From: Balneolales bacterium
GTDB taxonomy: Bacteria; Bacteroidota; Rhodothermia; Balneolales; Natronogracilivirgulaceae
Direction of reading: 5' to 3'
DNA length: 43,792 nucleotides
Assembly: GCA_007120385.1 (NCBI GenBank)
Contig: SKNT01000042.1
Location: forward strand, 1-43,792
Shown: positions 1 to 7,691 of the stretch, in pieces
How the letters are laid out: every line of letters begins with the position of its first letter
Position numbering within the stretch: position 1 is the first letter of the stretch
Translations under genes and position numbers: made by a program
The notes under the pieces: generated by a model
Told to the model about the DNA's origin: nothing
What the model saw: the letters and a program-made list of their open reading frames with translations, nothing else
Database searches by the model: none

Positions 1-1
1 C

Positions 2-1921
2 GAAGAGCCTGCCGAAGAGCCCATCGAAGAGCCAGTAGAGGAGCAGGTTTCGCAAAAATTTGAGGCCGAAGAATACAAACCGCCCTCGTTTACCGGAGAG
101 GTGGGCGATAAGGTCTATAAAATGGAAGAGCTGGAAGAGGCTTCCGAAGAATATGACGACGACCAGTTCAACGAAATGGTCAAAATGTATGAAGGCACCC
201 TCACCGCCTTCACGGAAAAAGAGATTGTCACCGGACGTGTCCTGGCCATGGATGAGAAGTATGTCATCGTGGATATCGGCTTCAAATCCGAAGGGATCGT
301 CCCGCTGAACGAATTCAAAAAACCGGATCAGCTCAACATCGGCGACGAGGTAGAGGTGTTCCTCGACAAGGTGGAAGACCGCGACGGTCAACTCGTCCTC
401 TCGCGCCGCAAGGCCGACTCCCTGCGTGTCTGGCAGGAAATCGAAGAGTCACACAATTCCGAAAAAATCATCGAAGGCTACATCAAACGCCGCATCAAGG
501 GCGGGATGGTCGTGGATATCAACGGTATCGATGCTTTCCTTCCCGGTTCCCAGATCGATGTGCGCCCGGTGCGGGACTTCGACGCATATGTCGGAAAGAC
601 CATGGAATTCATGGTAGTAAAGCTCAATATGTCCAGCGAGAATGTGGTGGTTTCCCACCGTGCACTCGTGGAATCGGACCTGGAAGAGCAGCGTGAGCAG
701 ATACTTGCCAGCATGGAGCCCGGACAGATCCTCGAAGGCGTGGTCAAGAACATCACCGACTTCGGTGTCTTTATCGACCTTGGCGGTGTGGACGGCCTCC
801 TTCATATCACCGACCTTTCATGGGGACGTGTGGAGCATCCTTCCGAGATCGTTCGGCTGGATCAGCGCCTGAACGTGGTAGTCCTCGAATTCGACGAGGA
901 GCGCAAGCGCATATCATTGGGTCTCAAGCAGCTTCAGCCCCATCCCTGGGATGAGATCGACGCAAAGTATCCCGAAAAGATTCAGGTGCAGGGCAAGGTG
1001 GTCTCCATCGCCGATTACGGTGCCTTTATCGAACTCGAAAAAGGAGTGGAAGGGCTGGTCCATATCAGCGAGATGTCCTGGACACAGCACATCAAGCATC
1101 CTTCCCAGCTGGTAGAGAAAAACCAGGTAATCGAGTGTGCCGTCCTGAACATCAACAAGAACGAGCGCAAGGTTTCCCTTGGTGTCAAGCAGCTGCAGTC
1201 GGATCCCTGGGAGGACCTCCTGGATCGCTATCCGGTCGGATCGAAACACAAGGGCGTGGTTAGAAACCTCACCAACTTCGGTGTGTTTGTGGAGCTCGAG
1301 CCCGGTATCGACGGTCTTGTCCATATCTCCGATATGAGCTGGACCGACAAGGTGAACCATCCCAGTGAGGTGGTGAACAAAGGCGACGAGCTGGAGGTAG
1401 TTATCCTCTCGGTGGACTTTGACAACCGCAGAATATCCTTGGGTCACAAGCAGGTTCAGGAGAATCCATGGGAGAAATACGGTGAGGATTATGCGGTCGG
1501 CAATGAGACCGGCGCCGTGGTCAGCCGTGTCACCGATAAAGGTGTCTTTGCGAAGCTGCCCCTGGGTGTTGAAGCATTCATGCCGGCCCGGGAAGCCGAG
1601 CACGGAGACAACCTCGCTGATTCCTACAATGAAGGTGACGAGATTAAAGTAGTGGTCACCGATTTCGACGAAAACGGCAAGAGTATTGTCATCAGCCAGA
1701 ACAAGATCGGCAAAATGGACAAGAAGAGGGAAACGACTCCAAGAAAGAAAGAACAGCAGGCGGCCTCAAAAACATCAGGTGCATTGACACTCGGTGAAAT
1801 GTCCGGTTTGCAGGATTTGAAGGAAAAACTTCAGAAAAAGGAAAATGATCAGAATCAGAAAAATGAGGATGATCAGAAAAAAGATGACAAGAAAGAGGAC
1901 GATGACAGCAAGGAAAACTGA
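2..1921 (+). CDS. rpsA: 30S ribosomal protein S1 (5' end outside window)
   Basis: Ribosomal protein S1 binds mRNA and helps load it on the 30S subunit. The reading frame is open from the first base, so the true start lies upstream and about 639 residues are visible. The visible N-terminus is an acidic extension with EEP repeats (EEPAEEPIEEPVEEQ), as is common for S1 in Bacteroidota relatives. Six OB-fold S1 domains follow; the third to fifth carry the classic pattern of F-G-V/A-F followed by G-L-V/L-H-I-S/T and end in SLG-x-K-Q. The C-terminal tail (after about nt 1800) is a highly charged stretch of Lys, Asp, Glu and Gln, probably disordered. A strong terminator follows the stop. The identity is secure; only the length of the missing N-terminal part is unknown. 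Confidence 0.96.
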   Translation, partial: EEPAEEPIEEPVEEQVSQKFEAEEYKPPSFTGEVGDKVYKMEELEEASEEYDDDQFNEMVKMYEGTLTAFTEKEIVTGRVLAMDEKYVIVDIGFKSEGIVPLNEFKKPDQLNIGDEVEVFLDKVEDRDGQLVLSRRKADSLRVWQEIEESHNSEKIIEGYIKRRIKGGMVVDINGIDAFLPGSQIDVRPVRDFDAYVGKTMEFMVVKLNMSSENVVVSHRALVESDLEEQREQILASMEPGQILEGVVKNITDFGVFIDLGGVDGLLHITDLSWGRVEHPSEIVRLDQRLNVVVLEFDEERKRISLGLKQLQPHPWDEIDAKYPEKIQVQGKVVSIADYGAFIELEKGVEGLVHISEMSWTQHIKHPSQLVEKNQVIECAVLNINKNERKVSLGVKQLQSDPWEDLLDRYPVGSKHKGVVRNLTNFGVFVELEPGIDGLVHISDMSWTDKVNHPSEVVNKGDELEVVILSVDFDNRRISLGHKQVQENPWEKYGEDYAVGNETGAVVSRVTDKGVFAKLPLGVEAFMPAREAEHGDNLADSYNEGDEIKVVVTDFDENGKSIVISQNKIGKMDKKRETTPRKKEQQAASKTSGALTLGEMSGLQDLKEKLQKKENDQNQKNEDDQKKDDKKEDDDSKEN

Positions 1922-1956
1922 TTTGATCCGTTACCTTTGCTGTTGATGGTTTCTAC

Positions 1957-1996
1957 AAAAGGAGGTATGATATCCATCATGCCTCCTTTTTCTTTT
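1957..1996 (+). terminator. Rho-independent terminator of rpsA
   Basis: AAAAGGAGG at 1957-1965 pairs with CCTCCTTTT at 1982-1990; after a T-G wobble the stem continues with ATGAT/ATCAT around a 4-nt loop. A T-rich tract follows. The hairpin lies 36 nt after the rpsA stop and before nadA. Confidence 0.85.
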
Positions 1997-2034
1997 CTAC
2001 AAGATTCATTTTCTGGATAAACAAGCTCGTGACC

Positions 2035-3075
2035 ATGAATGTTACCATGCCGGAAGCCGCAACGGCAACCGAAACACTGGAGTTTCTGAAGAAGACCCTT
2101 CAGAACATTGTGCCGGAAAGCGAACTGATCTTTAAAGCCGAGATCGCCTATGAAATAAACCGGCTCAAGAAAGAGAAAAACGCTGTGATCCTTGGGCATA
2201 ACTATATGGAGCCGGCTCTGTATTACAGCATTCCGGACCATGTGGGAGACTCGCTTGGACTTGCACGGATTGCCGCTGAAAGCCAGGCTGACCGCATCGT
2301 GTTCTGCGGTGTGCGTTTCATGGCGGAGACTGCAAAGATCCTGAATCCCGACCGGATGGTGCTGCTTCCAGCCAAAGTGGCCGGATGCTCACTGGCCGCC
2401 AGTATTACCGCACAGGATGTCCGGGACCTGAAAGCTCGCTACCCCGGTATCCCCGTGGTAACCTATATCAATACCTATGCCGATGTGAAGGCCGAGACCG
2501 ATGTCTGCTGTACCTCAAGCAATGCCGCTGATATAGTGCGCAAGCTGGACTCTGACTCCGTCATATGCCTTCCGGATGAATTCCTGGCCAAAAACATCGC
2601 CCGGGAAACGGGCAAAAACGTGATCTATCCCGGCAGCGACCGCAAGGGAAAGAATGACATGGTGATTTGGGGCGGAAGATGCGAAGTGCATGACAAGTTC
2701 ACGGTGGAAGATATCCGGAATGCAAGGCGCCAGTTCCCCGATACCGTGGTAGTCGCACACCCGGAATGTTCCCCGGAAGTCGTGGAAGCTGCTGATTACA
2801 GCGGATCCACCACGGCAATGACCCGGTATGTCAGGGAATCAGATGCCAGTCGGTTCCTCATTCTCACAGAGTGTGCCATGGGTGACAACATTGCGGCAGA
2901 AAATCCGGAAAAGGAAATGCTCCGCATGTGCAGCATCCGCTGTCCACACATGAATGAAATCACCCTTGAGGATACACTCACCTGTCTCAGGGAAGATATC
3001 TACCAAATTGAAGTGCCGGAAGATATCCGCGTCAGGGCAAAACGCTCACTGGACCGCATGCTGGAACTAAGCTGA
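2035..3075 (+). CDS. nadA: quinolinate synthase NadA
   Basis: NadA condenses iminoaspartate with dihydroxyacetone phosphate to quinolinate in de novo NAD synthesis, using an oxygen-sensitive [4Fe-4S] cluster in the cytosol. The protein has about 346 residues, the usual length. The three expected cluster cysteines can be placed: C118 (in AGCSLA), C216 (in WGGRCEVH) and C303 (in RCPHMNEITLED). Substrate-contact motifs such as LGHNYM, YINTYADVKA and GSTTAM are present. A short insertion of about 11 residues precedes WGGRC compared with the E. coli enzyme. The start chosen is the ATG at 2035; an in-frame GTG at 2029 and ATG at 2047 are alternatives. No nadB or nadC is adjacent, so NadA stands alone between two terminators. 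Confidence 0.95.
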   Translation: MNVTMPEAATATETLEFLKKTLQNIVPESELIFKAEIAYEINRLKKEKNAVILGHNYMEPALYYSIPDHVGDSLGLARIAAESQADRIVFCGVRFMAETAKILNPDRMVLLPAKVAGCSLAASITAQDVRDLKARYPGIPVVTYINTYADVKAETDVCCTSSNAADIVRKLDSDSVICLPDEFLAKNIARETGKNVIYPGSDRKGKNDMVIWGGRCEVHDKFTVEDIRNARRQFPDTVVVAHPECSPEVVEAADYSGSTTAMTRYVRESDASRFLILTECAMGDNIAAENPEKEMLRMCSIRCPHMNEITLEDTLTCLREDIYQIEVPEDIRVRAKRSLDRMLELS

Positions 3076-3103
3076 AGCCCGCCCGGTTTAAGAACATCCG
3101 TAT

Positions 3104-3147
3104 AAAATAAAAGCCTTCCACGTTTGAAATGGGAGGCTTTTATTTAT
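3104..3147. terminator. Bidirectional terminator between nadA and the minus-strand gene
   Basis: AATAAAAGCCT at 3106-3116 pairs with AGGCTTTTATT at 3134-3144, extended by TCC/GGG. The arms have A/T runs on both sides, so the hairpin can end both nadA (+) and the convergent small gene at 3188-3439 (-). Confidence 0.8.
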
Positions 3148-3187
3148 TGTGTCACAAGATGACACGAAATCTGGTTTGATTGCTGTC

Positions 3188-3439
3188 TTATTTTTCCTTG
3201 TAGAAGAATACTTTTCCGTTAACGGTATCCTTGCCACTCTTGATTTTAGCACCGGTTTCTCTATTGTAGGTATATACTACATTTCTCATGGAATTCAGTT
3301 CCTTATCATTGGTAAATGTTACTTCCAATGCATCTCCACCGGGCTCAAGTTTATTCAATGACTCAATCAATGGTCTGAATTTGGAGGAACTTTTTTTGGT
3401 TATACGAACATCTGAACGGGGAACAAATTTAAGTTTCAT
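3188..3439 (-). CDS. small orphan protein, 83 residues, unknown function
   Basis: I do not recognise this 83-residue protein. It is soluble, basic (many Lys and Arg, including the patch RITKKSSSK near the N-terminus) and lacks a signal peptide, membrane segment or Cys cluster. Segments that look like alternating strands and turns (LEVTFTND, NVVYTYNRETG, GKVFFYKEK) suggest a small beta-rich fold. It starts with ATG at 3439 and has no clear Shine-Dalgarno sequence. It is convergent with nadA and shares its terminator. The coding and upstream DNA is clearly richer in A+T than its neighbours, which may point to transfer or to a rapidly evolving gene. Its promoter region carries a perfect palindrome (separate entry), the best argument that the gene is real. 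Confidence 0.6.
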   Translation of the reverse strand: MKLKFVPRSDVRITKKSSSKFRPLIESLNKLEPGGDALEVTFTNDKELNSMRNVVYTYNRETGAKIKSGKDTVNGKVFFYKEK

Positions 3440-3468
3440 TGCTATTTACTTTAACGTTATTAATAAGG

Positions 3469-3513
3469 TTTAACTAAAATTAGTTAAAAATCCGTATCAA
3501 TGTCAACGTTATT
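3469..3513 (-). promoter_or_regulatory. Promoter with palindromic operator for the 83-residue gene
   Basis: On the minus strand a TTGACA lies at 3506-3501 and a TAATTTTA (7 of 8 to TAnnTTTG) at 3482-3475, with 21 nt between TTG and the -7 box. The -7 box lies inside a perfect inverted repeat, TTTAACTAA-AA-TTAGTTAAA (3469-3488). A 9-bp direct repeat AACGTTATT occurs at 3453-3461 and again at 3505-3513, bracketing the promoter. This is the geometry of a repressor site; the repressor is unknown. Confidence 0.5.
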
Positions 3514-3525
3514 GTAAGAAGAATA

Positions 3526-4527
3526 TTACGGAACCTGAATTGTTTTTAATATGGTTTCTATGATATTCTCAGTTTTTATTTCTTCTGCTTCCGCTTCATA
3601 GGTAAGAACTATTCTGTGCCGCAGGATATCGTAGGCAACAGCACGGATGTCCTCGGGAGTTACATAGGCACGATGCTGTGTGAAGGCATGGGCACGTGCC
3701 GCCAGGTTCAGGTTAATAGTGCCTCTGGGGGAGGCCCCGTAGTCAATAAGTCCTTCTATTTTGTGAATGTTGAACCTTTCAGGACTCCTGGTGGCGATGA
3801 TGATATTAACAATGTATTGCTCAACCTTCTCATCCATGTAAATATCGTTCAGAACCTTTCTGGCTTCCAGGATGGTAAAGGGACTTACCACCGGTTTGAT
3901 AGCCTGAGGCTTGACCGTCCTGGCCATTCTGCGCATGATGGCCAGCTCCTCCTCATCAGTAGGATAGTCAATGTTGATCTTCATCATGAACCGGTCAACC
4001 TGGGCTTCCGGAAGGGGATAGGTCCCTTCCTGCTCAACCGGGTTCTGCGTGGCCAGAACCAGAAACGGACTGTCCAGCTGAAACGTCTCCTCACCAATAG
4101 TCACCTGACGCTCCTGCATGGCTTCCAGAAGTGCACTCTGAACCTTGGCAGGCGAGCGGTTGATCTCATCCGCCAGAATGATGTTGGAGAAGACCGGACC
4201 TTTTCTCACCGTGAACTCACCGGTTTTCTGATTGAAGATGAGCGTTCCGATAAGATCGGCCGGCAGCAGGTCCGGTGTGAACTGAATGCGCTGGAAACCG
4301 GTATCTATCGCCTTGGCGAGACTTGAAATGGTCAGTGTTTTTGCAAGACCCGGGACACCCTCCAGCAGCACATGCCCGTCTGACAGGAGCCCGATCAGCA
4401 GCCGTTCAATCATCACCTTCTGTCCTATGATGACTTTGTCAAGTTCCTGGTAAATATCCTTGATGAAATGGCTGGATTCCTGGATCCGATCGGTCAGGGC
4501 CCGCATGTCAGGACTTTTCTGAATCAT
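3526..4527 (-). CDS. MoxR-family AAA+ ATPase
   Basis: MoxR ATPases are cytosolic AAA+ chaperone-like proteins that usually act with DUF58 and von Willebrand A partner proteins in metal insertion, cell-envelope stress or complex assembly. Seen here: Walker A region LLEGVPGLAKT, Walker B IILADEINRSPAK, the sensor region LATQNPVEQEGTYPLPEAQ with VDRFMM, and the C-terminal lid with YGASPRGT. The frame is open to 4641, but homologous sequence begins near residue 39 of that frame, so the ATG at 4527 is chosen (333 residues, typical). No DUF58, VWA or BatA-like gene is next to it; downstream lies only the 83-residue orphan. It is transcribed divergently from the nuo genes. Confidence 0.92.
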   Translation of the reverse strand: MIQKSPDMRALTDRIQESSHFIKDIYQELDKVIIGQKVMIERLLIGLLSDGHVLLEGVPGLAKTLTISSLAKAIDTGFQRIQFTPDLLPADLIGTLIFNQKTGEFTVRKGPVFSNIILADEINRSPAKVQSALLEAMQERQVTIGEETFQLDSPFLVLATQNPVEQEGTYPLPEAQVDRFMMKINIDYPTDEEELAIMRRMARTVKPQAIKPVVSPFTILEARKVLNDIYMDEKVEQYIVNIIIATRSPERFNIHKIEGLIDYGASPRGTINLNLAARAHAFTQHRAYVTPEDIRAVAYDILRHRIVLTYEAEAEEIKTENIIETILKTIQVP

Positions 4528-4726
4528 GAGCTGTGTGATTGAAGTAGATGTAGGGTTTTTTGATAAAGAGGAAAAAAATCTGAAGTAAAAACAAACTTTT
4601 CTTAAATTCCCGCACGAATTTAATAAAAAAAACAGAGACAATTATGCCCGGGATTGCAGACCCGGTTGTTTGTGCGGTATCTCGGTTTTTCCGTTATCCG
4701 AATTTCTGCAAACATAGCAGATATAG

Positions 4727-4757
4727 TTGAAGACGCAAAGTTTTTTAGGTACCTTGA
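4727..4757 (+). promoter_or_regulatory. Candidate promoter of the nuoJKLMN operon
   Basis: TTG at 4727-4729 is followed after 20 nt by TACCTTGA at 4750-4757 (6 of 8 to TAnnTTTG). Transcription from it would give a leader of about 25 nt before the nuoJ ATG at 4786. It lies in the 258-bp divergent gap between moxR and nuoJ. Confidence 0.45.
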
Positions 4758-4785
4758 TGCTCATTTTTCACATTGTGCCAATTTC

Positions 4786-5304
4786 ATGGAGTCTTACATT
4801 TTCATCCTCTTTGCAACAATGGCCGTAGCTGCCGCTGTCGGCATGATCAGCAGCCGGGATACCGTCAACAGTGCACTGTTCCTGGTCCTTAACCTGATTT
4901 CTGTCGCCGGCATTTTCCTGCTCCTGAAAGCCCAATTCCTGGCTGTCGTTCAGGTTCTGGTTTATGGAGGCGCCATCATGGTGCTCTTCCTCTTTGTGAT
5001 AATGCTGCTGAATCTGTCTGATGAAGAACACATGCTCAGCAGGTTCAGCGTCAGGTATGCCGTGGGGTTTTTCCTGGGTGTGATTGTCCTTTCCCAGCTG
5101 CTCTACGCCATTGCCAGTGTCACCGGTACACTCCCCCACATCCACCCGGAAATGGAACAAATCGGCACGGTTGAATCCATTGGGGATGCACTATTCACCG
5201 TCTACCTGCTGCCGGTCCTGGTCACGGCCATACTTCTGACCGCCGCCGTGGTAGGCGCCCTGCTGCTCGCTCAGCGTAATATCAGTGGAAAGGTAAATAA
5301 ATAA
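4786..5304 (+). CDS. nuoJ: NADH-quinone oxidoreductase subunit J
   Basis: NuoJ is a membrane subunit of respiratory complex I, coupling quinone reduction to ion pumping. The 172-residue protein has about five transmembrane helices and the conserved TM3 region with [20 protein letters not shown], including the pi-bulge-prone YGGA. The frame is open from 4654, but those 44 extra residues do not resemble NuoJ and the candidate promoter lies inside them, so the ATG at 4786 is chosen. Its stop overlaps the nuoK start (TAATG), implying translational coupling. This is the first gene of a nuoJ-K-L-M-phhB-N operon; nuoA to nuoI are not in the window. Confidence 0.93.
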   Translation: MESYIFILFATMAVAAAVGMISSRDTVNSALFLVLNLISVAGIFLLLKAQFLAVVQVLVYGGAIMVLFLFVIMLLNLSDEEHMLSRFSVRYAVGFFLGVIVLSQLLYAIASVTGTLPHIHPEMEQIGTVESIGDALFTVYLLPVLVTAILLTAAVVGALLLAQRNISGKVNK

Positions 5305-5603
5305 TGGAAATGGATTGGTATCTGGGATTGTCGGCTGTCCTGTTCACCATAGGGGTCATCGGTGTGCTCACACGGAAGAACGCCATCGTGATCTTCATGT
5401 GCGCCGAACTCATGCTCAATTCTGTGAATCTTACCCTGGTCTCTTTCAGCGCCCAGCTTGGAGATGTGCACGGTCAGATCCTCGTCTTTTTTGCACTGTG
5501 CGTAGCCGCTGCGGAAGCCGCCGTGGGCCTGGCCATCATCATTGCCATTTACAGAAACAACCTCACGGTCGATGTGACCAAAATAAATCTGCTTCGTTGG
5601 TAG
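5304..5603 (+). CDS. nuoK: NADH-quinone oxidoreductase subunit K
   Basis: NuoK is a three-helix complex I subunit related to MrpC. The 99 residues match the usual length (about 100). The two conserved membrane glutamates are present, in [12 protein letters not shown] and in [17 protein letters not shown], and are part of the proton-conducting chain. The ATG overlaps the nuoJ stop by one base and the gene is followed by 53 nt before nuoL. Confidence 0.95.
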   Translation: MEMDWYLGLSAVLFTIGVIGVLTRKNAIVIFMCAELMLNSVNLTLVSFSAQLGDVHGQILVFFALCVAAAEAAVGLAIIIAIYRNNLTVDVTKINLLRW

Positions 5604-5656
5604 CACTGGAGTATCACTCGGTTCCCAATAACCTGAACTGGAAATAGTTTACCTTC

Positions 5657-7675
5657 ATGGACGCATACGTTCATCTCGCACCCTGGATCGTTCTCATACC
5701 GCTGGCAGGATTCCTGTTCAACGGCTTGCTTGGACTCGCTTCCGTGACATTCCGGGAACAGAAGAACCTGATCGGCGGAGTGGCTGCGCTGGCCGTATTC
5801 ATCCCGTTTCTCCTCGCACTCTGGCTCTTCTTCCTGATGTCGGGAGACAGCGAGGCCGTTTCCGTAAGCCTGTTCACCTGGATTGAAGCAGGCAGCTTCA
5901 CCACCGATATCGGCTACCGGCTCGACCAGCTCTCGCTGCTCATGACCCTTGTGGTCACCGGGGTGGGAGCGCTGATCCATCTGTATGCCATCGGGTACAT
6001 GGCCGGTGACGAAGGCTTCTGGAAGTTTTTCGCCTTTATGAACCTGTTCATCTTTGCCATGCTCAATCTGGTGCTGGCCGACAACATGCTTCTGCTGTTC
6101 CTTGGATGGGAAGGAGTCGGACTCTGCTCATACCTGCTGATCGGATTCTGGTACACGGACATGGCCAAGTCTGACGCTGCCAAAAAGGCATTTCTCTACA
6201 ACCGGGTAGGTGACTTCGCATTCCTGATTGCCATGTTCCTTATTTTTCAAACGATTGGCTCCCTGCGTTTTGAAGAGATCCTGGCCGGCACGGCACTGTT
6301 TACCACCGACCAGGTTTTCCTGATCGGCGCACTGATCCTGATCGGTGCCACCGGAAAAAGCGCGCAGATCCCGCTGTTCGTCTGGTTGCCAGATGCCATG
6401 GCCGGACCCACCCCCGTTTCGGCACTCATCCATGCCGCTACCATGGTAACCTCCGGAATCTATGTCATCTCGCGGCTTTCGCCGTTATTCATGCAGTCCC
6501 CGGAGCTGATGCTTCTTGTGGCCGTGATAGGTGGCTTCACGGCGATCATCGCCGCAACCATCGCCTTGACCAAATACGATATCAAGGCCGTGCTTGCCTA
6601 CTCCACCGTCTCCCAGCTCGGCTTCATGTTCCTGGCCCTCGGTTCGGGCGCCTTCGTCGCCGCCATGTTCCATGTGGTCACCCACGCTTTTTTCAAGGCC
6701 TGCCTGTTCCTCGGATCCGGATCTGTGATCCATGCCATGCACCACGTCGAACATAAGCTGCACGACGAAGGTAAGCACGTCCATTTTGACGCCCAGGACA
6801 TGAGGTACATGGGAGGGCTCCGCAAATACCTGCCGCACACCTACAAGACTTTCCTGATTGCAACCATTGCCATCGCAGGAATCCCTCCGCTGGCCGGTTT
6901 CTTCTCCAAGGACGAGATCCTGGTGATGACCTTCAATGCCGGCATGGGGGCGTACGGCCCCGTCTACATCGGGCTTTGGGCAATGGCACTCATCACCGCA
7001 TTCATGACCGCTTTCTACATGTTCCGTCTCACACTGGGAACGTTTCACGGTGAGTTCCGGCTGCCCCGGAAATTCGAGGAAGCCAAAGGCGCCGAAAAAC
7101 ACCTGCATGAAAGCCCCTTCACCATGACTTCGGTCCTCTGGGTGCTTGGCGGATTATCCGTCATAGGCGGTTTCATTGGTATTCCGAATTTTGTGGTGGC
7201 AACCTTCACCGGCACCGCCGACGTAAACCTGTTATCCAACTGGCTCGACAGCACAACCATGGACGCAGAGCTGACACTCAGCAAACTGGTGGAATGGTTC
7301 CTGCTCTTCGGGTCGGTACTGATCGCCGCCGCCGGTATATTCGTGGCCTACCGGCTTTTTGAAGGAGATCAGCTGGAAGCTTCCGATGAACGGATTTCCG
7401 AACGCTTCGGCGCCCTCTACAAGGTCTGGAGCGACAAATACAAGATCGATGAAATCTACGAAGGCGCCATTGTTCGTCCGACTATCCGCTTTTCCGATCG
7501 GGTGCTTGCCGTATTTGACATGAAAGGAATAGACGGCTTTGTCAATTTTATTGCCGCCATAGTCCGTTTTGCCGGAGGGGTGGTCCGCTACTTCCAGACC
7601 GGGCTGGTCCAGTCCTACGCATACGGAATCGTCCTCGGGGTGATCCTCGTCATATTCATGCTGCTGTTCCGATAA
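5657..7675 (+). CDS. nuoL: NADH-quinone oxidoreductase subunit L
   Basis: NuoL is the distal antiporter-like subunit of complex I, with about 14-16 transmembrane helices plus a long lateral C-terminal helix. The 672-residue length fits the family. Key signatures: the TM5 glutamate in LGWEGVGLCSYLLIG (about residue 152), the TM7 lysine in TGKSAQIPLFVWLPDAM followed by AGPTPVSALIHAATMV, and AYSTVSQLGFMF in the TM8-9 region. A His-rich loop (HAMHHVEHKLHDEGKHVHF) sits between TM helices, as in many NuoL proteins. The C-terminal part (from about residue 535) has the amphipathic lateral helix and a last membrane anchor. Confidence 0.96.
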   Translation: MDAYVHLAPWIVLIPLAGFLFNGLLGLASVTFREQKNLIGGVAALAVFIPFLLALWLFFLMSGDSEAVSVSLFTWIEAGSFTTDIGYRLDQLSLLMTLVVTGVGALIHLYAIGYMAGDEGFWKFFAFMNLFIFAMLNLVLADNMLLLFLGWEGVGLCSYLLIGFWYTDMAKSDAAKKAFLYNRVGDFAFLIAMFLIFQTIGSLRFEEILAGTALFTTDQVFLIGALILIGATGKSAQIPLFVWLPDAMAGPTPVSALIHAATMVTSGIYVISRLSPLFMQSPELMLLVAVIGGFTAIIAATIALTKYDIKAVLAYSTVSQLGFMFLALGSGAFVAAMFHVVTHAFFKACLFLGSGSVIHAMHHVEHKLHDEGKHVHFDAQDMRYMGGLRKYLPHTYKTFLIATIAIAGIPPLAGFFSKDEILVMTFNAGMGAYGPVYIGLWAMALITAFMTAFYMFRLTLGTFHGEFRLPRKFEEAKGAEKHLHESPFTMTSVLWVLGGLSVIGGFIGIPNFVVATFTGTADVNLLSNWLDSTTMDAELTLSKLVEWFLLFGSVLIAAAGIFVAYRLFEGDQLEASDERISERFGALYKVWSDKYKIDEIYEGAIVRPTIRFSDRVLAVFDMKGIDGFVNFIAAIVRFAGGVVRYFQTGLVQSYAYGIVLGVILVIFMLLFR

Positions 7676-7691
7676 TTATCACATATATCCG

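Noticed and set aside
914-1603. 229-codon minus-strand frame
   Set aside because: Antisense to the S1 domains of rpsA.
3149-3361. 70-codon plus-strand frame after nadA
   Set aside because: Antisense to the 83-residue gene, which has a promoter and a shared terminator; the plus frame begins just after the terminator hairpin.
4654-4785. 44-residue N-terminal extension of nuoJ
   Set aside because: Does not resemble NuoJ and contains the candidate promoter.
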